A stretch of DNA of 64,000 nt from Saprospiraceae bacterium. Its GTDB lineage: Bacteria; Bacteroidota; Bacteroidia; Chitinophagales; Saprospiraceae. Position numbers and translations under genes: made by a program. Location of the stretch: the NCBI GenBank assembly GCA_016710625.1, contig JADJVK010000013.1, positions 1 to 64,000 on the forward strand, in the 5' to 3' direction. Of the stretch, positions 34,977-45,595 are shown one piece after another (position 1 is the first letter of the stretch; the number at the start of each line of letters is the position of its first letter). The notes below the pieces were generated by a model. It saw only the letters and a list, made by a program, of their open reading frames with translations, had not been told where the DNA came from and made no database searches.

Positions 34977-35849
34977 TTATTTTAATTTAGCTGCCTTCAA
35001 TGTGTTTAATAACAAACAAGTAACAGTCATCAGCCCCACTCCACCTGGAACTGGGGTAATGAAACTACATTTTGGAGCAACATTATCAAAATCTACATCA
35101 CCAACTATTTTTGTCCCAGTTGGGCTAGATTCATCTTCAATTCTATTGATACCTACATCAATCACTACGGCACCTTCTTTCACCATATCAGCTTTGATAA
35201 AATGCGGTTTACCTATTGCAGCAATTAAGATATCCGCCTCTAAACATTCTTTGCCAATATCTTTTGTTCGGCTATGAGCCAAAGTAACTGTGCAGTCTCC
35301 TACTTTTCCTTTTCTCGACATGAGGATACTCATCGGTGTGCCCACGATATTACTTCTACCTACTACTACACATTTTTTACCAGCAGTTGGAATATTATAT
35401 CTTTCTAGCATCAGAATAATTCCTAGTGGAGTTGCAGGAATGAAACAAGGTAATCCTTGAGCTAATTTACCAAAATTTAATGGGTGAAAACCATCCACAT
35501 CTTTATCGGGATTGATAGCCATCGTTACTTTTAATTCGTCGATATGACCGGGCAAAGGCAATTGCACAATAAAACCATCAATATCATCATCATTATTCAG
35601 TTGATCCACGATTTCTAAAAGCTCCTCTTCTGTAATTGTAGCTTCTCTTTTAATCATTGTGGATTTAAAACCAACTTGTTCACAAGATTTGATTTTGCTT
35701 TTCACATAAGCAGCACTAGCTGGATTTTCACCTACAAGAATTGCTGCCAAATTTGGTATTTTCTTTCCTTGATTCTTTAATTCACTAACTTCCTCAGCAA
35801 TCTCTGCTTTGATTATTTTTGATAAATATTTTCCGTCCAATAATTGCAT
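34977..35849 (-). CDS. folD: Methylenetetrahydrofolate dehydrogenase/cyclohydrolase
   Basis: Bifunctional cytoplasmic enzyme of one-carbon metabolism: 5,10-methylene-THF to 10-formyl-THF with NADP. 290 residues, normal length. Motifs: AAYVKSKIKSCEQVGF with the catalytic Lys, the Gln-Leu-Pro-Leu-Pro (QLPLPGH) substrate loop, PDKDVDGFHPLNFGKL, the Rossmann loop VVGRSNIVGTPMSILM and the C-terminal signature ITPVPGGVGLMT. Intact; good ATG. Confidence 0.96.
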   Translation of the reverse strand: MQLLDGKYLSKIIKAEIAEEVSELKNQGKKIPNLAAILVGENPASAAYVKSKIKSCEQVGFKSTMIKREATITEEELLEIVDQLNNDDDIDGFIVQLPLPGHIDELKVTMAINPDKDVDGFHPLNFGKLAQGLPCFIPATPLGIILMLERYNIPTAGKKCVVVGRSNIVGTPMSILMSRKGKVGDCTVTLAHSRTKDIGKECLEADILIAAIGKPHFIKADMVKEGAVVIDVGINRIEDESSPTGTKIVGDVDFDNVAPKCSFITPVPGGVGLMTVTCLLLNTLKAAKLK

Positions 35850-36055
35850 AAATTCATTTTTATTCGATGCAAAAATAATCTTTTTGAACTACAATATTTA
35901 AAGATTGGACTTACTTTTCTAATTCTTAGTCTTATTTTTTCAATTTAATTTTTAATTTAATTCTATATTTACGTTCTATTAAAATCAAAACCACTAAATC
36001 TAAGTTAATTCTAAAAATTAACTCAAATTATATTAAAATTTAGTAATTTTTTTAC

Positions 36056-38032
36056 ATGGATTTAACGCAAAAACAATTCTCAGCACTAGTTTCTGTCTGT
36101 GACACCATCATACCGGCTATTATAAAAGAAGATGATGTCGATGGATACTGGAAGAGAAAAGCATCTGATTTGGATATCCCAAACAAAATAGTTGCTCTAA
36201 TTTCTACTCTTAGCGATTCTGAGCAAAAAGAATTCAAAAAATTACTATCAATTTTGACTGTTCCTGTTCTTGGCATGACATGGGGTGGTCCTTTCAAAGG
36301 AGTTCAAGATTTACAAACCAATCAAATTGAGAAGCTACTCAATCGCTGGGCAAATAGCTTATCGAATGATTTAAGAAATGCTTTTAGTAAATTAAAAAAA
36401 ATATGCTGCTTACTATATTTCGGACATTCTGAAAACGGTACAGCAAACCCAAATTGGCAATCTATAGGATATCCTGGACCATTAGATTATCCAACTGATA
36501 GCAATTATAAACCTTTCCATGTCAGCGATTTAACACAAAACAAAGAGGCTGATGTGGTAATTATCGGGAGTGGAGCTGGAGGATCTGTTGTTGCAGACAA
36601 ATTAGCTTCTAAAGGATATTCCGTGATTGTTTTAGAGAAAGGTGGAAATTTCCAACGGAATGATTTCAATCATAAAGAAATAGAAATGATGGAAAACCTT
36701 TTTGAGAAAAAAGGGCTATTAACTTCCACTGATGGTGGCACTTTATTTTTGGCTGGTAACACTTTGGGTGGTGGAACCACCATAAATTGGGCAGCCTCTT
36801 TGCGAACTCCAGATGATGTATTGGAGGAATGGGCAAAAGACCATCAAAATCCTCATTTTACTGAAAACTATGCTTCCTATTTTGAATATATTGAAAAAAA
36901 ATGTAATGTAACAAAAGAATGTGAGCACAACCAACAAAACAATCTGCTTTCTATTGCATTAAGCATGAACAATTATCATGTGGATGTGATACCTAGGAAT
37001 ATGAAAAAGTCTGATTTTTTATCAAAAAATGAAGCTTGGAAAGCAGAGGGTTATGCCAGTCTTGGTGACAAATATGGCCAAAAACAAGGGGCGAATGAAA
37101 CTTTTTTGAAATCTGCAGTAGAAAATGGGGCTCAAATTTACACTTCTTGCACAGTAGAAAAAATTAAAATTGAGCAAGGAATTGCAACAGGAGTGGAGGT
37201 GAAAAATAGTAAAACAAATGAATTATTTTTCATAAAAGCAAAAATAGTCGTAACTGCTGCTGGTGCATTACATACTCCTTGTATATTGAAAAAAAGTGGC
37301 GTAAAACATGCTGAGATAGGAAACAACTTATTTATTCACCCAGCTTATCCAGTTCCAGCTGTGTACGAACATCCCATCGATGCATGGTATGGACCTATGA
37401 TGTCAACTGTTTCTGCTGAATTTTCCAAATTGCATAAAAATTATGGATTTAGAATTGAAACACCACCCATTCATGCAGGTTTGATGGGCGTTGCAAATTC
37501 TTGGATGAATGGACAACAATTCAAAGATGATATGTTGAAGTCATCAAGAACAGCAGTATTTTTAGTTATCATTCGAGATATTGTTGGTGGAAAAGTCTCT
37601 ATGAATTCAGAAGGAAATTTAGATATCCAATATAAAATGGGTAGTCAAGAATTACTTTTTTTCAAAAAAGCTTTACACGAAACTGTGAAATTACATCGAT
37701 TACTGGAAGCAGAGGAAATTAGTGTTTTGCACAATAACTTATTGAGAATCAAGAAAAATGATTTAGATATTGATAAGTTTCTCAACAAAATATCTTCTCA
37801 TAAATGGCAAACCAATTATTTTACATTATTTTCTGCTCACCAAATGGGCACTTGTAGGATGGGTGGAAACGACAAAAAACACCCTGTAAATCCATCTGGA
37901 GCTGTAAAAGAGGTTAAAAACTTATATGTAGCAGATGGCAGTCTATTCCCTTCTGCTAGCGGTGTAAACCCAATGTTGAGTATTCAGGCTTTAGCAGCTT
38001 ATGTGGCAGATAGAATTATTGATAATCTTTAA
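36056..38032 (+). CDS. GMC-family FAD oxidoreductase with N-terminal extra domain (long-chain alcohol oxidase-like)
   Basis: 658 residues, no signal peptide. Residues 1-160 form a helical domain (LTQKQFSALVSVCDTIIPA) like the gluconate-dehydrogenase subunit-3-type or fatty-alcohol-oxidase N-terminal region. Then FAD binding (DVVIIGSGAGGSVVADKLASKGYSVIVLEKG, about 165-196), GNTLGGGTTINWAASLRTP, the second GMC signature region (VTAAGALHTPCILKKSG) and the C-terminal FSAHQMGTCRMG with the active-site His and NLYVADGSLFPSASGVNPMLSIQALA. Likely oxidises a hydrophobic or long-chain alcohol. The S41 peptidase gene follows within ten bases. Confidence 0.88.
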   Translation: MDLTQKQFSALVSVCDTIIPAIIKEDDVDGYWKRKASDLDIPNKIVALISTLSDSEQKEFKKLLSILTVPVLGMTWGGPFKGVQDLQTNQIEKLLNRWANSLSNDLRNAFSKLKKICCLLYFGHSENGTANPNWQSIGYPGPLDYPTDSNYKPFHVSDLTQNKEADVVIIGSGAGGSVVADKLASKGYSVIVLEKGGNFQRNDFNHKEIEMMENLFEKKGLLTSTDGGTLFLAGNTLGGGTTINWAASLRTPDDVLEEWAKDHQNPHFTENYASYFEYIEKKCNVTKECEHNQQNNLLSIALSMNNYHVDVIPRNMKKSDFLSKNEAWKAEGYASLGDKYGQKQGANETFLKSAVENGAQIYTSCTVEKIKIEQGIATGVEVKNSKTNELFFIKAKIVVTAAGALHTPCILKKSGVKHAEIGNNLFIHPAYPVPAVYEHPIDAWYGPMMSTVSAEFSKLHKNYGFRIETPPIHAGLMGVANSWMNGQQFKDDMLKSSRTAVFLVIIRDIVGGKVSMNSEGNLDIQYKMGSQELLFFKKALHETVKLHRLLEAEEISVLHNNLLRIKKNDLDIDKFLNKISSHKWQTNYFTLFSAHQMGTCRMGGNDKKHPVNPSGAVKEVKNLYVADGSLFPSASGVNPMLSIQALAAYVADRIIDNL

Positions 38033-38041
38033 AAATTGGAT

Positions 38042-39052
38042 ATGAAATATTCATTATTAATTATAACTATTTTACTATCAAGCTGCAATCGATGGATGTT
38101 TCCAACAGAAACAACTGCAGATCCTTTAAAAGTATTTGATTTCACACAAAAGAAAGTGAAAAGCAATTATTCATTTTTTGAGTTAAAAAAAATAAATTGG
38201 GACTCAATTTCAATTAGTTATAGAAAAAAAATTAAACCCACCACCACAAATGATGAATTATTTGAGATCCTAAATAGTTACCTAGGCGAATTAAAAGATG
38301 GTCATGTAAATATTTTTACCAAAAACAACAAAGGGCGTTATTGGAATTGGTACAATGATTATCCAGATAATTTTAATAAGAATTTTGTGGAAGCACAATA
38401 TTTGAAGAAAAATTTTGAAATTACAGGTCCATTTTATCACAATTGGATTGACTCTATTGGATATATTTATTATGGTAGCTTTTCCAGTAATTTTTCAACG
38501 GAGGAAACAAATTATATTTTTAAAAAATACAAATCTGCAAAAGGGCTCATTATAGATGTTAGAGATAATGGAGGCGGAAGTACAAATAATTTATTGAACT
38601 TAGTAGGAAGATTTGTTAAAAATAAAACTTGGATTGGTTGTACTTCTGAAAAAACTGGTTTTGCAACAAATGATTTTAGTAATTCAAAAGATATTTTTGT
38701 TTACCCACAAGGGAATTATCAGTTTAATGAAACACCAATTATTGTATTGACTAATAGAAGATGCTATAGTGCAACCAGTTTTTTTGCTGCTTTTATGTCC
38801 ACACTTCCGAATGTGACTATTGTTGGGGATAAAACGGGTGGCGGTAGCGGAATTCCTATTTCATCTGAATTACCCAATGGGTGGTCTGTACGATATAGTG
38901 CCAGTAAAACCATAAATACGGAGGGTTTGGATTTTGAATTAGGCGTTAATCCAGATTATTTCATCCAGACTGGACCAAATGAGGAGTTAGAAAAGAAAGA
39001 TGCTTTGATTGAAAAAGGTAAGGAACTAATACTTTCAAAATCAAAAAAATAA
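38042..39052 (+). CDS. S41-family peptidase, lipoprotein
   Basis: Starting at the ATG at 38042 (not the TTG six bases earlier) gives a lipoprotein signal with lipobox LLSSC. About 336 residues. The tail-specific-protease fold is seen in ELFEILNSYLGELKDGHVNI, KGLIIDVRDNGGGSTNNLLNLVGRF, then the catalytic Ser region TNRRCYSATSFFAAFMSTLP (S243) and GDKTGGGSGIPISSELPNGW, followed by the usual EGLDFELGVNPDYF. No PDZ domain is obvious. Anchored to a membrane facing the periplasm or surface. Probably cotranscribed with the GMC oxidoreductase. Confidence 0.88.
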   Translation: MKYSLLIITILLSSCNRWMFPTETTADPLKVFDFTQKKVKSNYSFFELKKINWDSISISYRKKIKPTTTNDELFEILNSYLGELKDGHVNIFTKNNKGRYWNWYNDYPDNFNKNFVEAQYLKKNFEITGPFYHNWIDSIGYIYYGSFSSNFSTEETNYIFKKYKSAKGLIIDVRDNGGGSTNNLLNLVGRFVKNKTWIGCTSEKTGFATNDFSNSKDIFVYPQGNYQFNETPIIVLTNRRCYSATSFFAAFMSTLPNVTIVGDKTGGGSGIPISSELPNGWSVRYSASKTINTEGLDFELGVNPDYFIQTGPNEELEKKDALIEKGKELILSKSKK

Positions 39053-39089
39053 AAAAAAAGAGTATCGACTTACCGACACCCTTTTTTTT
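39053..39089 (+). terminator. Possible terminator after the S41 peptidase gene
   Basis: AGTATCG and CGACACC form an imperfect stem around a short loop, preceded by an A run and followed by eight T, directly after the stop. Confidence 0.5.
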
Positions 39090-39291
39090 CCGTTTTTGTT
39101 TTTTATTTTGTAAACTTAAGTTTAATATACTGATATGCGAAAATTATTTCATAGCATTGCAAATGTAAGTTCAAAAATCCATTTTTTTTAATTATTTCGA
39201 ATTAATTTTCAACAAAATTGCAACATATAAATCTAACAAATAAATTACATATTTGGGTAACTTTATATACACTAAAAAAATATAATATTTA

Positions 39292-40053
39292 ATGTACTTT
39301 GATTTCAATATTTATAGCAGTTTGATTTTGCCATCAGTAATACATGGAGTGATTTTCAGCATTCTAATTTTCATTTATGGCAGAAAAGAAAAAATGTTCA
39401 TCGTGCTCTCTGGAATCACTTTATTATTTACATTAAATATTTCATATTGGCTATTAGAATCCGCTGGATGGAATGACAGTAGAGACAATTATACTTTTTT
39501 CTTAAATTATTTCCCTTTTTCCAATATTGTTTTATCAGGATTTTTAGTTTGGTATTTTTCAAAACTTATAGAAAATCCAAATTTCAAATTAAATTTCAAT
39601 AATATAAAGACATGGATTTTGCCTTTTTTATTTTCCATTTTTCATGTTGTAAAATTATTGGTAGATTTTTCAATTTTTCATCCATTCCCAATTGAATCTT
39701 ACAATAATTTTGGAACTTTTGGTCCAGTTGCAAAGTTTGAATTATCTAATATTTTTTTAATTTTAACTCAATCTGTTTTTATTATTTATCTATATTTTTC
39801 AATAATAAACTTAAATTACCCTATTGCATATCAACGTTTTACTAGAAACATCAAACTTTTAATACTTGTTTATTTTGGTTATTCTATCATTAATATCTCG
39901 GTGAATTTTATTGGAATTTTCAACCCTAATAACTTTTCTATAATTTGGATGAATAAAATCAGAATACCATTCAACATTTTATATTTATATATATTTTCAA
40001 TAATTATTTTCATTCATACAATCGAATTTAAGGTTAAGAATAAATTCAGTTAA
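39292..40053 (+). CDS. Seven-helix membrane protein of unknown function
   Basis: 253 residues, very hydrophobic and aromatic, with seven likely membrane segments (about 9-28, 34-52, 68-86, 99-120, 145-168, 182-205 and 218-240). The layout resembles the 7-TM sensor half of Bacteroidota AraC- or LytTR-linked regulators, but no DNA-binding or kinase domain follows: it ends IEFKVKNKFS and 52 bp later NhaD begins. It could be a frameshift-truncated regulator, but the short downstream gap leaves no room for an output domain. I do not recognise a specific family. Confidence 0.6.
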   Translation: MYFDFNIYSSLILPSVIHGVIFSILIFIYGRKEKMFIVLSGITLLFTLNISYWLLESAGWNDSRDNYTFFLNYFPFSNIVLSGFLVWYFSKLIENPNFKLNFNNIKTWILPFLFSIFHVVKLLVDFSIFHPFPIESYNNFGTFGPVAKFELSNIFLILTQSVFIIYLYFSIINLNYPIAYQRFTRNIKLLILVYFGYSIINISVNFIGIFNPNNFSIIWMNKIRIPFNILYLYIFSIIIFIHTIEFKVKNKFS

Positions 40054-40105
40054 GAGTAAAATATCGGATATTTTATGTAGTTTTAATTCTTAAACAATAA
40101 ATTTT

Positions 40106-41383
40106 ATGGAATTTGCTATCATATTAATATTCATTTTAGGATATTTATCTATTGCTTTTGAACATGTTATCAATATAAATAAAGCTGCTACTGCCTTAGT
40201 AACAGCTGTACTATGTTGGACAGTTTATATTTTGACCCAATCTGATAAATTGCTAGTGCACCACCAACTTCAAGAACATTTGGGAGAAGTGTCAGGCATT
40301 TTATTTTTTCTTCTTGGTGCAATGACAATTGTGGAATTGATTGATGCACATGATGGTTTTCAAATTATTACTGAGAAAATAAAAACTAAAAATGCACTAA
40401 AATTGCTGTGGATAATTAGTTTTATTGCCTTTTTTCTCTCTGCAGTTTTAGACAATTTGACTACCACTATTGTATTAGTTTCTCTTTTGAGAAAACTTAT
40501 ATCTGATCGTGAACAAAAGCTATTTTATCTCGGCATTGTCGTAATTGCTGCAAATGCAGGAGGAGCTTGGTCGCCTATTGGAGATGTAACAACCACTATG
40601 TTGTGGATTGGTGGGCAGATAAATGTAATTCCTATCATTACTAAACTATTTATTCCAAGTTTGGTTTGTCTGATTATTCCATTACTACTGATTGGTAGAA
40701 AATTGAAAGGAAATGTAATTCCACCAGAGAAAACAGAAGAAAACCTTACAACAACTCCATTTGAAAGAAAATTTGTATTTTATTTGGGTGTTTGTACCTT
40801 GATTTTTGTTCCAATTTTCAAAACTATCACCCATCTTCCACCATATATGGCAATCCTTTTTGGTCTTGGAGTGATGTGGATTATAACTGAAATCATACAT
40901 AAAGATAAAGATGAAGATGATAAAAATTTCCTAACTGTTGTGTATGCTTTACGAAAAATTGACACCCCTAGTATCTTATTTTTTCTTGGTATTTTGGTAA
41001 GTATTGGGGCTTTACAATCGATAGGCACTTTGGGAAAGTTGGCAACAACATTAGATCAAACATTTCATAATGAATCAGTTATAGTAATCATTATTGGTGT
41101 ATTATCATCTATAGTAGATAATGTACCATTGGTTGCAGCTGCACAAGGAATGTATCCATTGAGCCAATATCCTACGGATCACTTTTTCTGGGAATTTCTA
41201 GCTTATACAACTGGTACAGGTGGAAGTATTTTGATTATTGGGTCAGCAGCTGGTGTGGCAGCCATGGGAATGGAAAAAATAGATTTTATTTGGTATCTAA
41301 AAAATATTACTTTTTGGTCATTAATTGGTTTTTTCTCTGGTGCTGGTGTCTATCTTTTGCAACACTTATTATTAGGACTTTAA
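40106..41383 (+). CDS. nhaD: Na+/H+ antiporter, NhaD type
   Basis: 425 residues with about 11-12 membrane segments; ion-transporter superfamily. The NhaD-type motif AANAGGAWSPIGDVTTTMLWIGGQI and the earlier ILFFLLGAMTIVELIDAH and FFLSAVLDNLTTTIVLVSLL segments are characteristic, as is the second-half repeat LSSIVDNVPLVAAAQGMY. Exchanges cytoplasmic Na+ (or Li+) for external protons at the inner membrane. Intact. 110 bp before the MATE gene. Confidence 0.92.
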   Translation: MEFAIILIFILGYLSIAFEHVININKAATALVTAVLCWTVYILTQSDKLLVHHQLQEHLGEVSGILFFLLGAMTIVELIDAHDGFQIITEKIKTKNALKLLWIISFIAFFLSAVLDNLTTTIVLVSLLRKLISDREQKLFYLGIVVIAANAGGAWSPIGDVTTTMLWIGGQINVIPIITKLFIPSLVCLIIPLLLIGRKLKGNVIPPEKTEENLTTTPFERKFVFYLGVCTLIFVPIFKTITHLPPYMAILFGLGVMWIITEIIHKDKDEDDKNFLTVVYALRKIDTPSILFFLGILVSIGALQSIGTLGKLATTLDQTFHNESVIVIIIGVLSSIVDNVPLVAAAQGMYPLSQYPTDHFFWEFLAYTTGTGGSILIIGSAAGVAAMGMEKIDFIWYLKNITFWSLIGFFSGAGVYLLQHLLLGL

Positions 41384-41493
41384 ATAAAATATTTTTGAGT
41401 TGAATGCAATTTTATTTTTATTATACAGTTTAAGATTTTAAATTCATTTTTCGAAAATAATAATTCTATTTTTGCTGCTTAATTCAATATTTA

Positions 41494-42888
41494 ATGTCGA
41501 AAGAAAATAGTATTTCTTTAAAATCCATTTACCATTTTGTCAAGCAATCATTAGATGGCGAAGAACAAGATTATACCGTTGGAAGCATTAGAAGAAATGT
41601 CCTATTATTGGCTATTCCAATGATTTTGGAGCTAAGCTTAGAAAGCGTTTTTGCCGTTGTTGACATGTTTTTCGTGAGTAAATTAGGCGAAAATGCAATT
41701 GCAACTGTAGGCTTAACAGAATCTGTTATTACAATAATTTATTCGATTGCTATTGGATTGAGCACAGGAGCAACTGCAATCGTAGCAAGACGAGTTGGGG
41801 AGAAAAACCCCGATGCCGCTGCTCATGCAGGAGTTCAGTCGATCATTATTTCGCTTTTTATTACTACCATTATTTCTATTGTTGGATATCATTTTGCAAG
41901 TGAAATACTAGGTTTGATGGGAGCAAGTGAAGAAGTGATTCGGGATGGTGCCATTTTTACAAAAATAATGTTAGGCGGAAGCTTTGTAATCATTCTCATT
42001 TTTTTGATAAATGGAATTTTTAGAGGTGCTGGGAATGCGGCAATTGCTATGAAAAGCCTTTGGATTGCTAGTATTATTAATATCATTTTGTGCCCGATCC
42101 TCATTCATTTTTATGGTTTAAAAGGAGCTGCAATCGCTACAGTAATTGGTAGATCTTCAGGAGTGATGTATCAATGTTTCAATTTATTCAAAGGTAATGG
42201 TTTACTGAAAATCAGAAAATCTTACTTTAAAATTGATTTTCAATTGATTAAATCGATTACTACTTTGGCTTGGCCAGCTACCTTCCAATTCATTATTGCT
42301 AGCGGAAGTTGGATCGTTTTAGCAAAATTAGTAGCCATGACTGGAGGTACCACAGCCTCTGCTGGTTATCAAATTGCCATAAGAAATGTTGTGTTTTTCA
42401 TACTCCCAGCTTGGGGATTGAGTAATGCAGCTGCAACTTTAGTGGGTCAAAATCTTGGAGCAAACCAAATTGAAAGAGCAGAAAAAAGTGTGCTATTAGC
42501 AACGAAATACAATACAATTTTCATGGGAATTGTAATGTTTCTTTTTGTGTTTTTTCCAAGTTTTATAATCGGACTTTTTACGAATGATCATAATGTGAAA
42601 CAATTTGGGGTTGATGCATTAAGAATTATGGGATATGGCTATATTTTTTATGGTATTGGAATGGTGATGGTACAATCCTTAAATGGTGCAGGAGATACAA
42701 GAACTCCCACTATCATCAATTTCATCGGATTTTGGCTGTTCCAAATCCCTTTAGCCTATTACCTTTCCATCTCTTTAAATATGAAATCTCTCGGAGCATT
42801 TATTGCAATTCCGACTGCTGAAACATTGATTGCGATAGTTTCTTGGTTCTATTTCAAACAAGGAAAATGGAAACTAGTTAAAGTTTAA
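41494..42888 (+). CDS. MATE-family multidrug/Na+ efflux protein
   Basis: 464 residues with twelve predicted helices in two MatE halves: VLLLAIPMILELSLESVFAVVDMFFVSKLGENAIATVGL opens the first and LAWPATFQFIIASGSWIVLAKLVAMTGG the second. Inner-membrane antiporter that expels cationic drugs or metabolites using Na+ or H+. The N-terminal roughly 30 cytoplasmic residues (SLKSIYHFVKQSLDGEEQDYT) precede the first helix, as in many Bacteroidota homologues. Substrate unknown. Confidence 0.92.
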   Translation: MSKENSISLKSIYHFVKQSLDGEEQDYTVGSIRRNVLLLAIPMILELSLESVFAVVDMFFVSKLGENAIATVGLTESVITIIYSIAIGLSTGATAIVARRVGEKNPDAAAHAGVQSIIISLFITTIISIVGYHFASEILGLMGASEEVIRDGAIFTKIMLGGSFVIILIFLINGIFRGAGNAAIAMKSLWIASIINIILCPILIHFYGLKGAAIATVIGRSSGVMYQCFNLFKGNGLLKIRKSYFKIDFQLIKSITTLAWPATFQFIIASGSWIVLAKLVAMTGGTTASAGYQIAIRNVVFFILPAWGLSNAAATLVGQNLGANQIERAEKSVLLATKYNTIFMGIVMFLFVFFPSFIIGLFTNDHNVKQFGVDALRIMGYGYIFYGIGMVMVQSLNGAGDTRTPTIINFIGFWLFQIPLAYYLSISLNMKSLGAFIAIPTAETLIAIVSWFYFKQGKWKLVKV

Positions 42889-42971
42889 AAAAATTCAATA
42901 AAATATTATAATTTCATCCCACTTATTAACAATTTGATACGTAATTCAAGATTAGAAACAAAACAGAAAAA

Positions 42972-45380
42972 TTGAAAAAATTAATTTACATTTTTTTTAG
43001 TATTTTCATTTTCAATAACCTTTCAGCTCAATTAGATAGCATACATTATATGCCACCAATGCATGCAAGAGTAGAATGGGGTCCTCAATATTTATTACTT
43101 TCTACTCCTGAAGCCAACCCTTTTCCAGTAGATATAAAAGATGGTGCTGGGAACATTATCAATACTGTAACCATCAGTAATACAGCACCTTATAAATATC
43201 TAATTGGCTCTACTAATAACACTTATACATTTGTAAATGCATCGAATCTGCATATTGCACTTCAAAGAAAAGGATTGATCATAGAAGCAAAAAAGAAATT
43301 TTATGCATACATTAGAATTCACTCTGATAGTAAAAATCAAGCAAGTGATTTGACCTGTAAGGGGCTTTCTGCATTAGGAAAAACTTTCAGAATTGGGCAT
43401 TTATTACAAAATACTGGCACTCAATTTTCCAATTTTATTGGCATCCTTGCTACAGAAGATTCAACGATTGTCAAACTTTCAGATTTTGATCCAAATACGA
43501 AATTCAGGGTAAATAATAGCGATAAGACATCTACTGGCATTGAAAATTTCCTTTTAAACAAAGGTGAATCATTGGTGATTTCTCAATATTTATCCAATAA
43601 TGCATCCACCCAACCCCCAAATGGCATGATGGGTGCTTTGTTAGAATCCACCAAACCAATAGCTGTAAATACTGGTTCATGGTGTGGCTCACCAGTTAAC
43701 ACAGGTGATAAGGATACAGGTATTGACCAAATCGTTTCGGTTGAGAATGTGGGAAAAGAATATATTTTATGTAAAGGAAATGGGAACACAGCTTTGGAAA
43801 GACCTATTTTAATTGCTCATTACAACAATACTCAAATATATTTGAATGGATCTCCAAACCCTTCTGTAGTTCTTAATGCTGGAGAATATTATGCTGTTCC
43901 TACTTCATTTTTTACAACTGAAAATAATTTACATATAAAATCAACTCAAAATATATTTGTATATCAGATGATTGGTGGCGTTAGTTCCGGTGGTAATGAA
44001 TATCGAACAGAAGGGTTGATTTTTGTACCTCCAATAAGTTGTAGCATCCCATCCATCATTGATAATATCTATGAACCCAATGTAGCAGGAGCAATGATAT
44101 TTGATGGAGGAGTGATGATTTCTGCCATGAAAGATTCTCTTGTGGAAGTTTTTGTGGATGGTCAATTAATTAATTTAGGAGCACCATCAGTAGTAACTGG
44201 CAACCCAGATTTTGTAACATATAGAAAATTAGATGCTTTTAGTTCTTCTAAAATAACAAAATCAATTAGTGTAAAAGCTCATGGTGCTGTTCAGGTGGCG
44301 ATGTATGGTCAAAACTCTGCAGCTAGTTTCGCTGCCTTCTATTCTGGATTTTCAAAAACAAAAACTGCTGCTAGCATTTCTTTGAAAAATATAGGTGATG
44401 GCGTTTGCCCAGATACTTTGATTGCCTCTGGCTCCTTCGATGGTGTTCAGTGGATGTATGCCGATTCCTTGATAAAATATGGACATGACACTATGTTAAT
44501 TGTCAATGGTCCTGGAGAATATTATGCTTTGGGTTATTTGGGTGTATGTCGTCAAAATGAGACGGCTAAAGATTCTATTTTAGTAGATTTCGTCTCCCCT
44601 GCTTTCGAATATTCTATTATCGAACCTTCTTGTTATGGGTATTCAGATGGGAAAATCAATATTTTAACACCTTATGGCGGTTATCCTCCCTATCAATATT
44701 CCATTGATAAAGGCTTTAATTTTAATTCTGATTCTTCCTTTCAAAATTTATCAATTGGAACTTATAAGTTAGTGGTTAGAGATTCTGTTGGTTGTTACAA
44801 TTATCCATTAGAAGTTTTTGTGGATCAACCAGAAATATTTACTGTAAACATTATTAAAAAATCACATATAAATACAGATATCATTCCATTGGGACAAACT
44901 GTAAAATTAGAAGGCATTTCCAATAGACCTTTTATTTCAACCAAATGGAATCCAAGTAGTGATACAACTTGTAATTATTGCCCCATCAATAGAGTAAAAC
45001 CTTTAGAAACAGTCAATTATATAACATTAACCGTTAAAGATTCTCTTGGATGTGTCGCAAAAGACACCATCATTTTATATGTAGAACCTCAGCTTTATGT
45101 ACCCAATATTTTCGATCCAACTAAAATTGATACAAAAAATAGCCATTTTACCCTTTTTAGTGAAGATCCTTTACCCATTCTAAAACTTGCAATTTTTGAT
45201 AGATGGGGCAATCAAATGTTTAGTACTACAAATATTCTGACAAATGATCTAACAAAAGGCTGGGATGGAATGGTAAATGGAAAATTAGTGGATCCTGCAG
45301 TTTTTGTGTATTATGCTGAAGTTGCAGTTTTACCTGACAAAATCATTACAATTAAGGGAGATATTACTGTAGCTTACTAA
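42972..45380 (+). CDS. IgGFc-binding-like surface protein with T9SS type B sorting domain
   Basis: 802 residues with a TTG start (the only start giving the signal peptide KKLIYIFFSIFIFNNLSAQ). Residues about 50-460 resemble the IgGFc_binding N-terminal domain (SALGKTFRIGHL, VRVNNSDKT-like strands, SKPIAVNTGSWCGSP, GKEYILCKGNG). Then an SprB-like unit (PSCYGYSDGKINIL...GGYPPYQYSID...GTYKLVVRDSVGC), a PKD-like unit, and a gliding-type C-terminal domain (YVPNIFDPTK...LKLAIFDRWGNQMF...GWDGMVNGKLVDPAVFVYYAEV). Secreted and attached to the cell surface through the type IX system; probably adhesion or colonisation. Intact, unlike the other surface proteins in this window. Confidence 0.85.
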   Translation: MKKLIYIFFSIFIFNNLSAQLDSIHYMPPMHARVEWGPQYLLLSTPEANPFPVDIKDGAGNIINTVTISNTAPYKYLIGSTNNTYTFVNASNLHIALQRKGLIIEAKKKFYAYIRIHSDSKNQASDLTCKGLSALGKTFRIGHLLQNTGTQFSNFIGILATEDSTIVKLSDFDPNTKFRVNNSDKTSTGIENFLLNKGESLVISQYLSNNASTQPPNGMMGALLESTKPIAVNTGSWCGSPVNTGDKDTGIDQIVSVENVGKEYILCKGNGNTALERPILIAHYNNTQIYLNGSPNPSVVLNAGEYYAVPTSFFTTENNLHIKSTQNIFVYQMIGGVSSGGNEYRTEGLIFVPPISCSIPSIIDNIYEPNVAGAMIFDGGVMISAMKDSLVEVFVDGQLINLGAPSVVTGNPDFVTYRKLDAFSSSKITKSISVKAHGAVQVAMYGQNSAASFAAFYSGFSKTKTAASISLKNIGDGVCPDTLIASGSFDGVQWMYADSLIKYGHDTMLIVNGPGEYYALGYLGVCRQNETAKDSILVDFVSPAFEYSIIEPSCYGYSDGKINILTPYGGYPPYQYSIDKGFNFNSDSSFQNLSIGTYKLVVRDSVGCYNYPLEVFVDQPEIFTVNIIKKSHINTDIIPLGQTVKLEGISNRPFISTKWNPSSDTTCNYCPINRVKPLETVNYITLTVKDSLGCVAKDTIILYVEPQLYVPNIFDPTKIDTKNSHFTLFSEDPLPILKLAIFDRWGNQMFSTTNILTNDLTKGWDGMVNGKLVDPAVFVYYAEVAVLPDKIITIKGDITVAY

Positions 45381-45595
45381 AATCTAAATTTCAAATAAAA
45401 AGAACTTCAAAATAATTCTAAATACATTTTTTGATTTGGTAGAAATATTAATCAATCTATCTAATTATTGTTTCTTAGTATTTTCAAATCTAATATCTAT
45501 TATTTTATTTTCACAATTCAATCCTATTAATAAAAACTTATTTTTCATAAATTTTTATTTTTTTCTTAATTCCTAGTTATTTTTAAACTAATATT

